A stretch of DNA of 64,000 nt, from contig NC_019683.1 of the NCBI RefSeq assembly GCF_000316605.1, forward strand, positions 1,410,036-1,474,035. Direction: 5' to 3'. Every line of letters begins with the position of its first letter. Positions within the stretch are counted from its first letter, which is position 1. Positions 9,799-18,491 of this stretch are shown one piece after another. Both the position numbers and the translations under genes were made by a program. This DNA comes from [Leptolyngbya] sp. PCC 7376 (GTDB taxonomy: Bacteria; Cyanobacteriota; Cyanobacteriia; Cyanobacteriales; MRBY01). Below the pieces are notes generated by a model. That model had not been told where the DNA came from, searched no databases, and worked only from the letters and a program-made list of their open reading frames with translations.

Positions 9799-10734
9799 CT
9801 ATTTTGCTGAACTTTTCGATTTACGTTGACGATGGGATTTTGGTGAGGCGATCGCCTTCTGAATCAATTTTGGTAAATCGCTGAGCGAACGGGCAAAGGA
9901 TAATTTTTCTCGCTTAAAGAGAGCTGCCATTTCAGTTTCACTGTAGTTTTCACTGAGGCAATAAGACAGTTGATTCGCAATGATTGTGCCTGCATTATGA
10001 CAACTGCGGTCGAGGGGAGCATGACTACCACAAAGGTAAGTCACCACAGGAGTTGAAAGTTGTTCACGGATGAAAGGAATAGCCTGCACTTCCTCACGAG
10101 AACCATACCGTCCCAGTAGGGCGATCGCCTTAGTTTTCGGGTCGGCATCAAGGATATTCAGCCATTGCGTCAGAGTCGAACCTGGCAACTCAGCATTACC
10201 CACATCGATTACACAAGACTGCCCGAACCCAGCTTTATTTAACGCAATGGCTGCCTCTTGAGCCAAGCTATGAAATCGACTCAGTAGAGCCACTTCCCCC
10301 GCCATAAAATGATCTACAAAACCTGTTCCCAACCATAATGCTCCCGGTAAAACAAAGCCACTACTACCAGGGCCGAGAATACGCACATCGTATTTTTTTG
10401 CTTTACGGAATAGACGCACCATATCCAATGGCGGTACATCTTCAGAGACAATGACCAATTGTTTGATCCCCGCGGCGATCGCCTCAGAAGCCGCATCTAA
10501 AACCTCAAAAGTATCCACAAAAATCAAGCTTGTGGTCATCTTACCCAGTTCACTATTCGCCGTGGTCACGAGGTCAAAAACAGGAATATTATCAATAGTT
10601 TTGCCGCCGCGTCCCGCACTAACCCCCGCAACAATCTGCGTGCCATAGGCCAACATCCGTGGCACATAATATTGGGCCAGCGGCGTGTCGATCCCCTGCA
10701 CCAAAATATTTTTGTTTGTTTCCCAATTAATCAT
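9799..10734 (-). CDS. Succinyl-CoA synthetase alpha-subunit-like protein (divergent)
   Basis: Resembles SucD: an N-terminal CoA-binding Rossmann domain (NKNILVQGIDTPLAQYY, AYGTQIVAGVSAGRGG) and a ligase domain. The phosphohistidine loop of SucD (GKRMGHAGAI in E. coli) corresponds to DRSCHNAGTI, so the His is kept. Other hallmark loops have drifted: the GPN-C/S-PG motif is GPGSSGFVLPG here. It is 311 residues with a basic C-terminal tail (SPKSHRQRKSKSSAK). It lies 21 bases downstream of the beta-like gene, so the two form an operon. A genuine TCA-cycle role is possible but the divergence leaves room for another acyl-CoA substrate or a regulatory function. Confidence 0.75.
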   Translation of the reverse strand: MINWETNKNILVQGIDTPLAQYYVPRMLAYGTQIVAGVSAGRGGKTIDNIPVFDLVTTANSELGKMTTSLIFVDTFEVLDAASEAIAAGIKQLVIVSEDVPPLDMVRLFRKAKKYDVRILGPGSSGFVLPGALWLGTGFVDHFMAGEVALLSRFHSLAQEAAIALNKAGFGQSCVIDVGNAELPGSTLTQWLNILDADPKTKAIALLGRYGSREEVQAIPFIREQLSTPVVTYLCGSHAPLDRSCHNAGTIIANQLSYCLSENYSETEMAALFKREKLSFARSLSDLPKLIQKAIASPKSHRQRKSKSSAK

Positions 10735-10755
10735 AGATGCTCTAATGATCCCAAC

Positions 10756-11970
10756 CTACGCACGAACATTTCTTTGTTTACTCAAGGCGATCGCCCGACT
10801 AATAGCATCGCTGAGCTCAGTTTCCCAATAGAGCGAACTATCAAAGGTATTTTCAATGGTAGGTAAACATCGCACCACCACTTCTGGAAATGTCGATTCT
10901 GACACAGTGGGTATTGTAACGGTCGTCTGATGTCCCATAGGTGCCCGATTAATCACAGGACTCGGTTGCTTTATGTAGGTCGCCAGATGTTGCAAAATTT
11001 GTTGATTTATCTCATCATCAGCAACCAAATTTAGCAATAAAACATCCACCTGCGGCAACGATTTTACTTGCTCTAAAATTGCCATCATCTGTGTTTCGAG
11101 CTCTTGGGGTACGAACATTGAACTTTGATCATAGGGGCCTAAAATCCAGCAACAAGCGGGGTGACCTTTTTGATCATGGATCGTGTCCCAGATAAGTGCT
11201 GCCGCACCCACCCCCACACAAATAATGCCAATTTTTCCACCGGTGACATCGTGTTTCCAAAATAAGGGGCCTGTTGCGGTCATTTTGCGAGGGCTATCAG
11301 ACATTGAGCGATCGCCAAACTTCGCAATGTCTGCATGTTTACGCAAGGCTGTATTGTGGGCGAGAACCTTGCCGCCGAGGGCCATCAGTTCACCATTTTG
11401 ACCAATGCCGAGGGGATTAATTTCAATCAGTTCGAGATCTTTCGCGAGCAATAGCTCATACATTTTCTGAATAATCTGACTCAGGCTGATCACCAGTTCT
11501 CCCGATACGCCCATTTTATGGAGGAGATGACGGGCATAAAAGGGTGAAAATGATCCTTCGATGACCACCTGATGTAAATTTGCCAGAAGAGTATTGACAT
11601 CGACATTTGTATCGCCAAAGGCAGAGCCAATTAAGACTGGTCGTTGCAATTCATAGTCCAACACCACCGCTAAAAAGATTTCCTGTTCGCTTCGATATTG
11701 GGCTTCAGCTAAAATCACCTCAGGGTATTGTCCAGCGATCGCCAAATTAAAAATATTGCGGGCCGCGGCGATCGCATCAATCGTATTCTGCACTGATTTA
11801 ATGCCACCAACCTTGCCCCGTCCCCCACTAGAAACCTGAGACTTTAACACAACAGGATAGGGAATTTGCAACTGTTTCAACTCGCGCGCATCGGAAATCA
11901 CCTGTGACGGTAGCGTCGGAATACCCACCTGACGAAAGAGTTGTTTTGCTTGATATTCGAGCAATTCCAT
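10756..11970 (-). CDS. Succinyl-CoA synthetase beta-subunit-like ATP-grasp protein (divergent)
   Basis: SucC-like protein of 404 residues: ATP-grasp domain (ELLEYQAKQLFRQVGIP, YPVVLKSQVSSGGRGKVGG, IEINPLG) and a C-terminal CoA-ligase domain. The Asn of the Mg-binding pair is kept in EINPLG, but the Asp that follows in typical SucC (LDGK or LDAK) is Gly here (ALGGKV). The C-terminal ligase loops (GNIGCMVNGAGLA in E. coli) are replaced by GKIGIICVGVGAAAL. It forms a two-gene unit with the alpha-like gene. ADP/GDP-forming succinate-CoA ligase is the nearest named activity; the missing metal ligand makes it uncertain. Confidence 0.75.
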   Translation of the reverse strand: MELLEYQAKQLFRQVGIPTLPSQVISDARELKQLQIPYPVVLKSQVSSGGRGKVGGIKSVQNTIDAIAAARNIFNLAIAGQYPEVILAEAQYRSEQEIFLAVVLDYELQRPVLIGSAFGDTNVDVNTLLANLHQVVIEGSFSPFYARHLLHKMGVSGELVISLSQIIQKMYELLLAKDLELIEINPLGIGQNGELMALGGKVLAHNTALRKHADIAKFGDRSMSDSPRKMTATGPLFWKHDVTGGKIGIICVGVGAAALIWDTIHDQKGHPACCWILGPYDQSSMFVPQELETQMMAILEQVKSLPQVDVLLLNLVADDEINQQILQHLATYIKQPSPVINRAPMGHQTTVTIPTVSESTFPEVVVRCLPTIENTFDSSLYWETELSDAISRAIALSKQRNVRA

Positions 11971-12146
11971 AACAGTAGATATAACCTATGCAGACAAATA
12001 GAAATGTAGCGATTTAGTGTCTTCACCTTCATTGTCCACAATATAGCGAATTGCAACTCATTTCATTGTGGCGAAGGTGGCGATCTTAGCATTTAAGTTA
12101 GGTTGTCTGAGTCGTCATTACTATAAATATTTCACGACATTAAAAA

Positions 12147-12178
12147 AGGTAGAGGCCTGATTAACCAAACCTCTACCT
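12147..12178 (-). terminator. Rho-independent terminator downstream of the glycosyltransferase gene
   Basis: Nine-base inverted repeat AGGTAGAGG / CCTCTACCT (12147-12155 and 12170-12178). On the minus strand it is followed by six T. It lies 45 bases past the stop of the glucosyltransferase gene. The rest of the 252-base gap towards the SucC-like gene shows nothing else I can name. Confidence 0.7.
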
Positions 12179-12222
12179 AACATCAATTTAATTGGATTAT
12201 TGATTGAGTCTAGTACCAATGT

Positions 12223-13647
12223 TTAAGACTGAGAAACAAGGGTTTCTTGTTCGCCTTGGTGCACCGTTTTAACCCATTTGAGGCGTTTCCGACGGACAGA
12301 CATTCTTGCCGTGGTAATGGGCATCACCACTAGCCAATGCAACATATATACCGACGTCACTAAGCAATTGCCAGTAATCTTTTTCAGTTTTTGCCAAGAC
12401 CAAGGTTCATGTTTGTAGACCCGCAACGTTCCTTCGAGCATCGCCCAAGAAGTGAGCACAGTGGCGAGGATAGTCATCGGGAATAGAATCGGTAAATGCC
12501 CGGTGGCGATCGCAAAGACAAAATCTGGGATCGCCGCTGTGGGCAACAAATACTGCATCAAAATGAATGAAAACAGATCGATTTTCTTCCCAAAACCGAG
12601 TCGTTGATTAGAGAAATAACGCCAATAATCTAAGTAACGTTGGTAACCGCCTTCAGCCCAGCGACTGCGTTGGTGCCACAGGGAAACAGCTTTAGTGACG
12701 CCTTCTTCTTGTACAGCGGGCTCTAATAAAAATCCAATCTTCCAATCGTCGAGATGTAACCGGATTGTTAGATCGAGATCATCGGTAATAGTTTCTTCAT
12801 TCCAGCCACCACATTGATCCAAGGCTGTCCGTCGCACAAATTGGCCATTTCCGCGCAGCTCACCAATACCACCAAGGGCAATACGTTGTTGCTGAAAATA
12901 GCCATCAAGGATCATTTCAGTCGCCTGCCCCCTTGTCCAAAAATTGAGGGATTCATTGGCGATCGCCTTCCGAACTTGAATAGCGCCCATCTTTTGATCG
13001 TTAAACATTGGCACCACATGGCGTAGCAAATCCTTTGGTGCCACAGCATCAGCATCAAAAACTGCCACAAGATCGCCTTGGGTATCCGCTAAAACTTGAT
13101 TAAGAGCGCCAGACTTACCGCCACCAGCATTGGGAGGACGGTGCACGACTTTTAATTGTGAAAACTCTGTTGCTAACTGATCTAAGATTTGTCCTGTTTT
13201 ATCAGTGCTCGCATCATCAATTAGCCACACATCATATTTATCGACAGGGTAATCGAGCTGACAAAGATTTTTGACGAGGCGGGAAATTACTGCTTCTTCA
13301 TTTTTTGCTGACACAACTAATGAAACAGTGGGTACATCTGCAAGCTGATCGTCGGTGAGAGGAATGGGTGATTCGTCAGGTTTTTGACTGACGAGACGAA
13401 TAGCTTGAATAAACAACAAACCTGTAGCGCCAATAACTGCAGTCGATCCCCAGCTCATGATGTGCAACACAAAGGCGATCGCCCAAATACAGGTCAACAT
13501 AAACGCCGATTTTTTGCGCCGTCCCCCCAGGCCTTGGAAAAAGTCTTCTCGAAACTCCTCTTCTGCCTCCTCGGGATCGGTAAACTCATTGAGGAGCGTT
13601 TCAAAGGGATCAATGTTGTCTTCTTCTTGCCAAGGCTGATTTGCCAT
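12223..13647 (-). CDS. mgdA: Monoglucosyldiacylglycerol synthase-type family 2 glycosyltransferase
   Basis: Membrane glycosyltransferase of 474 residues resembling cyanobacterial MgdA (Synechocystis sll1377), which transfers glucose from UDP-glucose to diacylglycerol as first step of galactolipid synthesis for thylakoids. Sequence shows two N-terminal membrane helices (about 52-90), GT2 motifs SAKNEEAVISRLV, VWLIDDASTDKTG, GGKSGALNQVL, the metal-binding VFDADA, GNGQFVRR, CGGWNEETITDDLDL and the acceptor motif RSRWAEGGYQRYL, then two or three C-terminal helices. I chose ATG at 13647 (MANQPW) because an AGGAG lies upstream and homologues start there; an ATG 21 codons earlier is open. The family assignment rests on remembered sequence similarity; a cellulose-synthase-like role is the alternative. 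Confidence 0.82.
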   Translation of the reverse strand: MANQPWQEEDNIDPFETLLNEFTDPEEAEEEFREDFFQGLGGRRKKSAFMLTCIWAIAFVLHIMSWGSTAVIGATGLLFIQAIRLVSQKPDESPIPLTDDQLADVPTVSLVVSAKNEEAVISRLVKNLCQLDYPVDKYDVWLIDDASTDKTGQILDQLATEFSQLKVVHRPPNAGGGKSGALNQVLADTQGDLVAVFDADAVAPKDLLRHVVPMFNDQKMGAIQVRKAIANESLNFWTRGQATEMILDGYFQQQRIALGGIGELRGNGQFVRRTALDQCGGWNEETITDDLDLTIRLHLDDWKIGFLLEPAVQEEGVTKAVSLWHQRSRWAEGGYQRYLDYWRYFSNQRLGFGKKIDLFSFILMQYLLPTAAIPDFVFAIATGHLPILFPMTILATVLTSWAMLEGTLRVYKHEPWSWQKLKKITGNCLVTSVYMLHWLVVMPITTARMSVRRKRLKWVKTVHQGEQETLVSQS

Positions 13648-13853
13648 CGTCGATTTACTCTCCTGTGCCAAACACCAACGGTTCGTCAATATTGTTACGA
13701 AGCTTGACATTTATGATAGTCGATTACCTAGACAACTTTGCTGTTAATGTCATCCCCTAAGCAGAGCAATTGTGCGGACACCGCAATAAAAAGACTGTCC
13801 GAACACTCCAATCATTGATCTAACAAATGTATTTCTTTAGAATTCTGTCGCGT

Positions 13854-16085
13854 TTAGATAGGTTCATTATGGATAGAAAAATATTGTTCAACACGATTCC
13901 GGCCTCCAGTTTTAGCTCGATAAAGGGCTTTGTCCGCTCTCATTAGTAAAGTATCGAGAGGCACAGCTTCTTGAACCATGGTGAGACCAATACTAATCGT
14001 CACAGAAATCGTCTCGTTATTCCCTGGAATTCTGCTATTTTCGACTGTTTGGCGCAGTTCTTCGGCGATCGCCAAAGCTTCTTCTAAGGGAGCTTGCAGC
14101 AACATAATCGCAAATTCTTCACCCTCTAGCCGACCCATAAAACCATTCTGTTCAACTAAACGACGGCACTGCTGGGCAATCTCCTTCAGCACAAGATCTC
14201 CCATGCCATGGCCAAACTGGTCGTTAACACGTTTGAAATAATCCACGTCCAACATCATCAAAGCGGAGGATCCTGATTCGATTTGGTCATGGGCGATCGC
14301 CTCTTTGGCTTCCTCAAAAAAAGCACGACGGTTATAAAGTCCGGTCAGTTCATCCCGCATCGCAAGGAAATGTAATTGCCGTTCCCGCTGAATGTGTACA
14401 GAAATATCACTAAACGAAAACAGTACACATTGGTAGCCATCGTAAATAATTTCTAAACCTGAAATCAGTGACCAAAACGTCTCCTGATTAACACGACAAA
14501 ATCTCGCCTCAAAACTTTCAATCTGTCCGTCTTGTTGGATTTGGTTCAGAAAATCGCGGCGCTCGCTCGATGTATACCAAAAATCTAATTCGTGATATCG
14601 CCCAACTTCCTGCAATGAGAACCCAAATAATTCAGCGGCCTGCTGGTTAATGAATAAAATGACACTCGTCGTGCGATCGCTAATAACGACGGGAAATGCT
14701 GGTGAATTTAAAACCCTTAAAAGCTGATCATGGCTGGCATTAAGTTCTGAGCGAATTTGATTCATCTTTGCCAAAACACGATTGTAATGACTGGCAATAA
14801 GAGCCATATCTGTTTCTGGCTCCATAAAAATCGGCTGCGTAAAATTCTCCAATAACAAATGCTCATTCATACCCTTGATCAAATCTTGGGTAGCTGTCCC
14901 TGCACCATGCTCAGCAACATTAAGGCCCATTCTTTCCTCGTTGGCAGTTACCCGTAACGGCACAAAATGATTGATCAGTTTCAACAGTAGATAACTGACG
15001 CTAAATGAATAAAAAGCAACCGTTATCACACCAAGAATTTGGATCCCAAGCAATCGCCACAAACTATATTCCACATCCCATAGAGTCGGATCTCGGAATA
15101 ATGGCACAGCCAGTGTCCCCCATATCCCACAAATCAAATGGGCAGATACAACCCCCACCGGATCATCCAGGCGATACCAAACCAAAACCCGTGCAGCAAT
15201 AGTACAGAGCACTCCGCCGATGGCTCCTGCACAAATCGCCCCCAACAACGACATCACATCACAGCCCGCTGTTACAGACACTAAACCAGCAACCACTCCA
15301 TTCATAACGAGAGGCACCTTTGGTTTGCGATCAAAATACCAAGTGGTAAAAAGAGCTGTTAGTCCACCCGCAGCTCCCCCTTGTGCCGTATTTACCAAAA
15401 TCTGTGGCACTAGACCAGTAAATGCCAAAGTACTGCCACCATTAAAGCCAAACCACCCAAACCACAACAGAAACACACCGAGTACTGCTGTTGGTAAATT
15501 ATCGCCGTCAATATTTTTCAGCTTCGGTGTAAAGCGTCCAATCCGAGGACCAATAATCAAGATTGCGGCGAGTGCCATCCAGCCTCCCACCGAATGCACG
15601 ACTGTAGACCCAGCAAAATCATGAAATTGCAAACGACCCAGCCAGCCATCTGTGGGCTGAAATAGCTGCCCACCCCAAACCCAATGGCCAGTGACTGGAT
15701 AAACCAAAGTAGAAAGAATTACGGCCACAATGAAGTAGCCGAAAAAACTCATGCGTTCTGCGACAGCACCAGAAACAATGGTTGTAGCTGTGCCACAAAA
15801 TGTGACAAAAAAAAGAAATAAGCTGTAGTCTTCGCCTGTCCATTCGGAAACTGGTGGAATGCTTCCACCGACCAAGCCATAGTGACTCTCGCCAAACATA
15901 AGGGCGCAACCGATCATCGAAAAAAGTAGGGACGCCACACAGAAATCAACGAGATTTTTAATAGCGACGTTAATGCTATTTTTTGCTCGGACTAACCCAC
16001 TCTCTAGGCAACAAAATCCCGCCTGCATTGTGCTGACCAGTATTGCGCAAAAGATTACCCAGAGGATATTTAGGCTGGAGTCCAT
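13854..16085 (-). CDS. Ammonium transporter domain fused to PAS and GGDEF (diguanylate cyclase) domains
   Basis: 743-residue fusion. Residues 1 to about 405 form an eleven-helix Amt channel with FCGTATTIVSGAVAERM, HDFAGSTVVHSVGGW (Asp and first pore His) and SAHLICGIWGT (second pore His). A helical linker follows, then a PAS domain (about 455-570, RVLNSPAFPVVISD) and a GGDEF domain (about 575-735) with DELTGLYNRRAFFEE, LDVDYFKRVNDQFGHGMGD and RADKALYRAKTGGRNRV. The active-site loop reads RLEGEEF (652-658) instead of R-Y-G-G-E/D-E-F, and no RxxD inhibitory site precedes it. This suggests a membrane sensor linking ammonium binding or flux to c-di-GMP output. A dyad lies just upstream of the start. 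Confidence 0.9.
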   Translation of the reverse strand: MDSSLNILWVIFCAILVSTMQAGFCCLESGLVRAKNSINVAIKNLVDFCVASLLFSMIGCALMFGESHYGLVGGSIPPVSEWTGEDYSLFLFFVTFCGTATTIVSGAVAERMSFFGYFIVAVILSTLVYPVTGHWVWGGQLFQPTDGWLGRLQFHDFAGSTVVHSVGGWMALAAILIIGPRIGRFTPKLKNIDGDNLPTAVLGVFLLWFGWFGFNGGSTLAFTGLVPQILVNTAQGGAAGGLTALFTTWYFDRKPKVPLVMNGVVAGLVSVTAGCDVMSLLGAICAGAIGGVLCTIAARVLVWYRLDDPVGVVSAHLICGIWGTLAVPLFRDPTLWDVEYSLWRLLGIQILGVITVAFYSFSVSYLLLKLINHFVPLRVTANEERMGLNVAEHGAGTATQDLIKGMNEHLLLENFTQPIFMEPETDMALIASHYNRVLAKMNQIRSELNASHDQLLRVLNSPAFPVVISDRTTSVILFINQQAAELFGFSLQEVGRYHELDFWYTSSERRDFLNQIQQDGQIESFEARFCRVNQETFWSLISGLEIIYDGYQCVLFSFSDISVHIQRERQLHFLAMRDELTGLYNRRAFFEEAKEAIAHDQIESGSSALMMLDVDYFKRVNDQFGHGMGDLVLKEIAQQCRRLVEQNGFMGRLEGEEFAIMLLQAPLEEALAIAEELRQTVENSRIPGNNETISVTISIGLTMVQEAVPLDTLLMRADKALYRAKTGGRNRVEQYFSIHNEPI

Positions 16086-16105
16086 ATGAAAGGCACGACC
16101 TTTTT

Positions 16106-16128
16106 AATAGATGATTAGATCGTCTATT
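16106..16128 (-). promoter_or_regulatory. Dyad upstream of the Amt-GGDEF gene
   Basis: Imperfect inverted repeat, arms of ten bases (16106-16115 and 16119-16128) around a three-base centre, with one mismatch, 21 bases before the start codon. It could be an operator for a dimeric repressor or a small hairpin in the 5' leader. I do not recognise the binding protein, and it is not an NtcA box. Confidence 0.35.
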
Positions 16129-16302
16129 AAGGATGTTTTTCTGAATTTTAGAATTAGAGTGATCATGAAAAAACAATGGACAAACCAGGATGGGCGATCG
16201 CCTTGCGAGTAGACGGCAGTAACCATTAGCCAACTACCTGTAGCTGACCACCTACTAATCTGTCCCATGCTTAGTAGAGCAATTTAGATAAATATTTGCG
16301 AT

Positions 16303-16803
16303 TTACAGTACCGATTTAGTGGAGGAAGTGCTTAAAAAACGAAGTCCTGCAATGGCACCAAGGGTAATCAAAATGAGTGCAAAAGAATAGGCAAAGACAT
16401 CATGGCGATGGGGCTCTTGGGTTTCGGCAGGAAGACTCTGGCTAATGGCTTCTAGTTCGACACCAGCTTCATTCACAGGCACAACAAGGTAATCCCAGTG
16501 GCTACTTTCTGCATCACCAATTTCGACTGCCCATTCTCCTTGAACAGCTTGATCTGGCTGGAAGCTAAACTTACCTTCGCTGTCAGTACGTCCCATCAGA
16601 ACAGGCTCGTCAGGATTTTCGGGAGAGTAAATCATGACAGGAGCACCGGGAAAACTTTCGCCATCGCCAAAGGTTGCTTGAATTTCGAGGGCATCAAAGT
16701 GCAGTTGGTAATCAGTTTGGATAGCGTGGGCGGTGGCAACTTTCGCGCCGACCATCAGACTGAGAGGAGTGAAGGCAAAGAGTACGGCTTGTTTGATAGT
16801 CAT
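16303..16803 (-). CDS. Exported Ig-like (carboxypeptidase-regulatory-type) protein with C-terminal anchor
   Basis: 166 residues. A signal peptide (about 1-25, ending VATAHA) is followed by a beta-sandwich domain with the pattern GAPVMIYSPENPDEPVLMG and TDSEGKFSFQPDQAVQGEW, as in carboxypeptidase regulatory-like or CNA-B folds. A His-containing linker (EPHRHDVFAYS) leads to one C-terminal membrane helix (FALILITLGAIAGLRFL). The topology is therefore a periplasmic or lumenal domain tethered at its C-terminus. Similar proteins occur near metal-transport genes, but none is present here, so no function is assigned. It stands 139 bases downstream of txlA on the same strand. Confidence 0.65.
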   Translation of the reverse strand: MTIKQAVLFAFTPLSLMVGAKVATAHAIQTDYQLHFDALEIQATFGDGESFPGAPVMIYSPENPDEPVLMGRTDSEGKFSFQPDQAVQGEWAVEIGDAESSHWDYLVVPVNEAGVELEAISQSLPAETQEPHRHDVFAYSFALILITLGAIAGLRFLSTSSTKSVL

Positions 16804-16941
16804 GGTGATAGGAGTGGATAGAGGTCAAAGAAGTGGGAAAGCAAAATTCATGCAGAGAGGCTCCACGTCTGGCGATCGCCTCAATTAATGCTTACACATT
16901 ATACTGAATGAATTTTTTCGGATTGACGGTGTGGCAACCTT

Positions 16942-17505
16942 CTATGTTTCGACTTGAGCACCGTGGCTACGGGGATCGCTTTGGGTCGTTTTCGGAGCAT
17001 CTTTAAGCTTAGAGATTTGGCCTTGCTTATAGGTGTAGGGCAAATCAGTATGGGCAATTAACGCATCGAGATCTGCTTCTAAAACAGTGCGGGGTTGTTC
17101 ACCAATCGTTTCGGCGATCGCCTCACTGGTTTCATCCAAAAATACGAAGTGAGGAATACCATCAACGCGATATTTCAGCACCTCGGGTAACCATTTGCCG
17201 TTATCGACATTGAGCATTACAAAATTGAGGCGATCATCATAATTCCCTTTGATCTGGCGCAAATCCTCTGCCATTGCCTGACAACTCGTACACCAGTCCG
17301 CATAAAACTCCACAAGGGTCGGTTTTTCATTAGCTAACGCTACATCCAAAGAAACCGCAGCCTCAGCTTGAGCTTCTAAAGTAACGGCAGGTGGTTGAGT
17401 TTTTATTCCCATAGCAAGGGCAACCCCTAGGGCGATCGCCACAAAACCAACAATTAATCGCTGCCATTTTCCCTGATTGTTGCTTGGTGTCTGTGTTTCA
17501 CTCAT
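16942..17505 (-). CDS. txlA: Membrane-anchored thioredoxin-like protein, TxlA/HCF164 type
   Basis: 187-residue protein with one N-terminal membrane helix (about 17-34) and a thioredoxin fold with active site DWCTSCQAM (Cys72, Cys75). The continuation LNFVMLNVDNGKWLPEV and the cis-Pro region DGIPHFVFLD match the cyanobacterial/plastid HCF164 group, which passes reducing equivalents across the thylakoid membrane to cytochrome c assembly (cytochrome b6f, with CcdA). The C-terminus (LPYTYKQGQISKL) is also characteristic of the group. The electron donor CcdA is not in this window. Confidence 0.85.
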   Translation of the reverse strand: MSETQTPSNNQGKWQRLIVGFVAIALGVALAMGIKTQPPAVTLEAQAEAAVSLDVALANEKPTLVEFYADWCTSCQAMAEDLRQIKGNYDDRLNFVMLNVDNGKWLPEVLKYRVDGIPHFVFLDETSEAIAETIGEQPRTVLEADLDALIAHTDLPYTYKQGQISKLKDAPKTTQSDPRSHGAQVET

Positions 17506-17686
17506 GACCTAAACCTTATGCTTAACTAAAAATCTAAACCGTAAAAAGCATTGTAAGCATAGATATCATCGGATTTCTTTATTAACAGCAAAATCCCTGC
17601 GAAACGAAACATTTTCACGCAGTCATCAGTATTCCGAAATTCAAGTCCTAAATCCGAATTGTAAGAGTCATTTTTTGAGTGCAACT

Positions 17687-18430
17687 TTAAGGGTAATTAA
17701 CACCCCGCTCAAAGTTTTCACCGAGATAATATTCTCGCACTAAAGGATTGTTATAAAGTTCTTCCGGTGTGCCTGCCGCTAAAATTTCACCTTCTCGCAT
17801 AATGTAGGCTCGGTCAGTAATAGCCAACGTTTCTCGAACATTATGGTCGGTGATTAGAATCCCCATATCCCGTTCACGAAGCTGCGCGACAATCGCTTGA
17901 ATTTCTGCCACAGCAATCGGGTCAACTCCAGCAAACGGCTCATCAAGTAAGAGAAATTTAGGGCCTCTTCCTTCTACTGCAAGGGCACGGGCTAACTCTG
18001 TTCGGCGACGTTCTCCACCTGAGATTAATTTGCCTTTCGTATTCATGATTTTGGTCAGGCGAAATTCTTCAAGGAGTCCCTGCAACCGTTGGCGCTGTTG
18101 TCGTGGCGAAAGGGGAGATTGCTCTAAAACTAACTGAATATTTTCTTTAACTGATAAATTCCGAAAAATGCTGGGCTGTTGCGTCAGATAGCCAATTCCA
18201 AGTTTTGCGCGCTGGTCGATACTTAGCGAAGTAACATCTCTTTGATTCATCCAAACTTGACCTTCGTTCGGTTTAATCAACCCAGTGGTGATGTAAAAAG
18301 TCGTGGTCTTCCCTGCACCATTCGGGCCGAGTAACCCGACAATTTCGCCACGATTGACCTTGAGATTAACGCGATTAACGATGACACGTTTGCCGTAAAC
18401 TTTGCGGATGTTGTCGAGGAGGATAGTCAC
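17687..18430 (-). CDS. lptB: LPS export ABC transporter ATP-binding protein
   Basis: ATPase of the LptB2FG transporter that pulls lipopolysaccharide from the inner membrane and pushes it along the Lpt bridge to the outer membrane. 247 residues with Walker A GPNGAGKTT, Q-loop region GYLTQQPSIF, ABC signature LISGGERRRTELARAL, Walker B FLLLDEPFAGVDP and switch His in LITDHNVRE. It follows the lptA-like gene by 61 bases on the same strand, the order seen in many bacteria, so the two are likely co-transcribed. Confidence 0.95.
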   Translation of the reverse strand: MTILLDNIRKVYGKRVIVNRVNLKVNRGEIVGLLGPNGAGKTTTFYITTGLIKPNEGQVWMNQRDVTSLSIDQRAKLGIGYLTQQPSIFRNLSVKENIQLVLEQSPLSPRQQRQRLQGLLEEFRLTKIMNTKGKLISGGERRRTELARALAVEGRGPKFLLLDEPFAGVDPIAVAEIQAIVAQLRERDMGILITDHNVRETLAITDRAYIMREGEILAAGTPEELYNNPLVREYYLGENFERGVNYP

Positions 18431-18491
18431 AATGCTGCGGATAAAGAGTCAGAGAAAAAAATTTGCGGCAGTTGATCTGCTGAAAACTTTT

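Noticed and set aside
16225-16255. GTA-N10-TAC upstream of the Amt-GGDEF gene as an NtcA site
   Set aside because: Spacing is ten, not the consensus eight, and it is far from the start with no clear -10.
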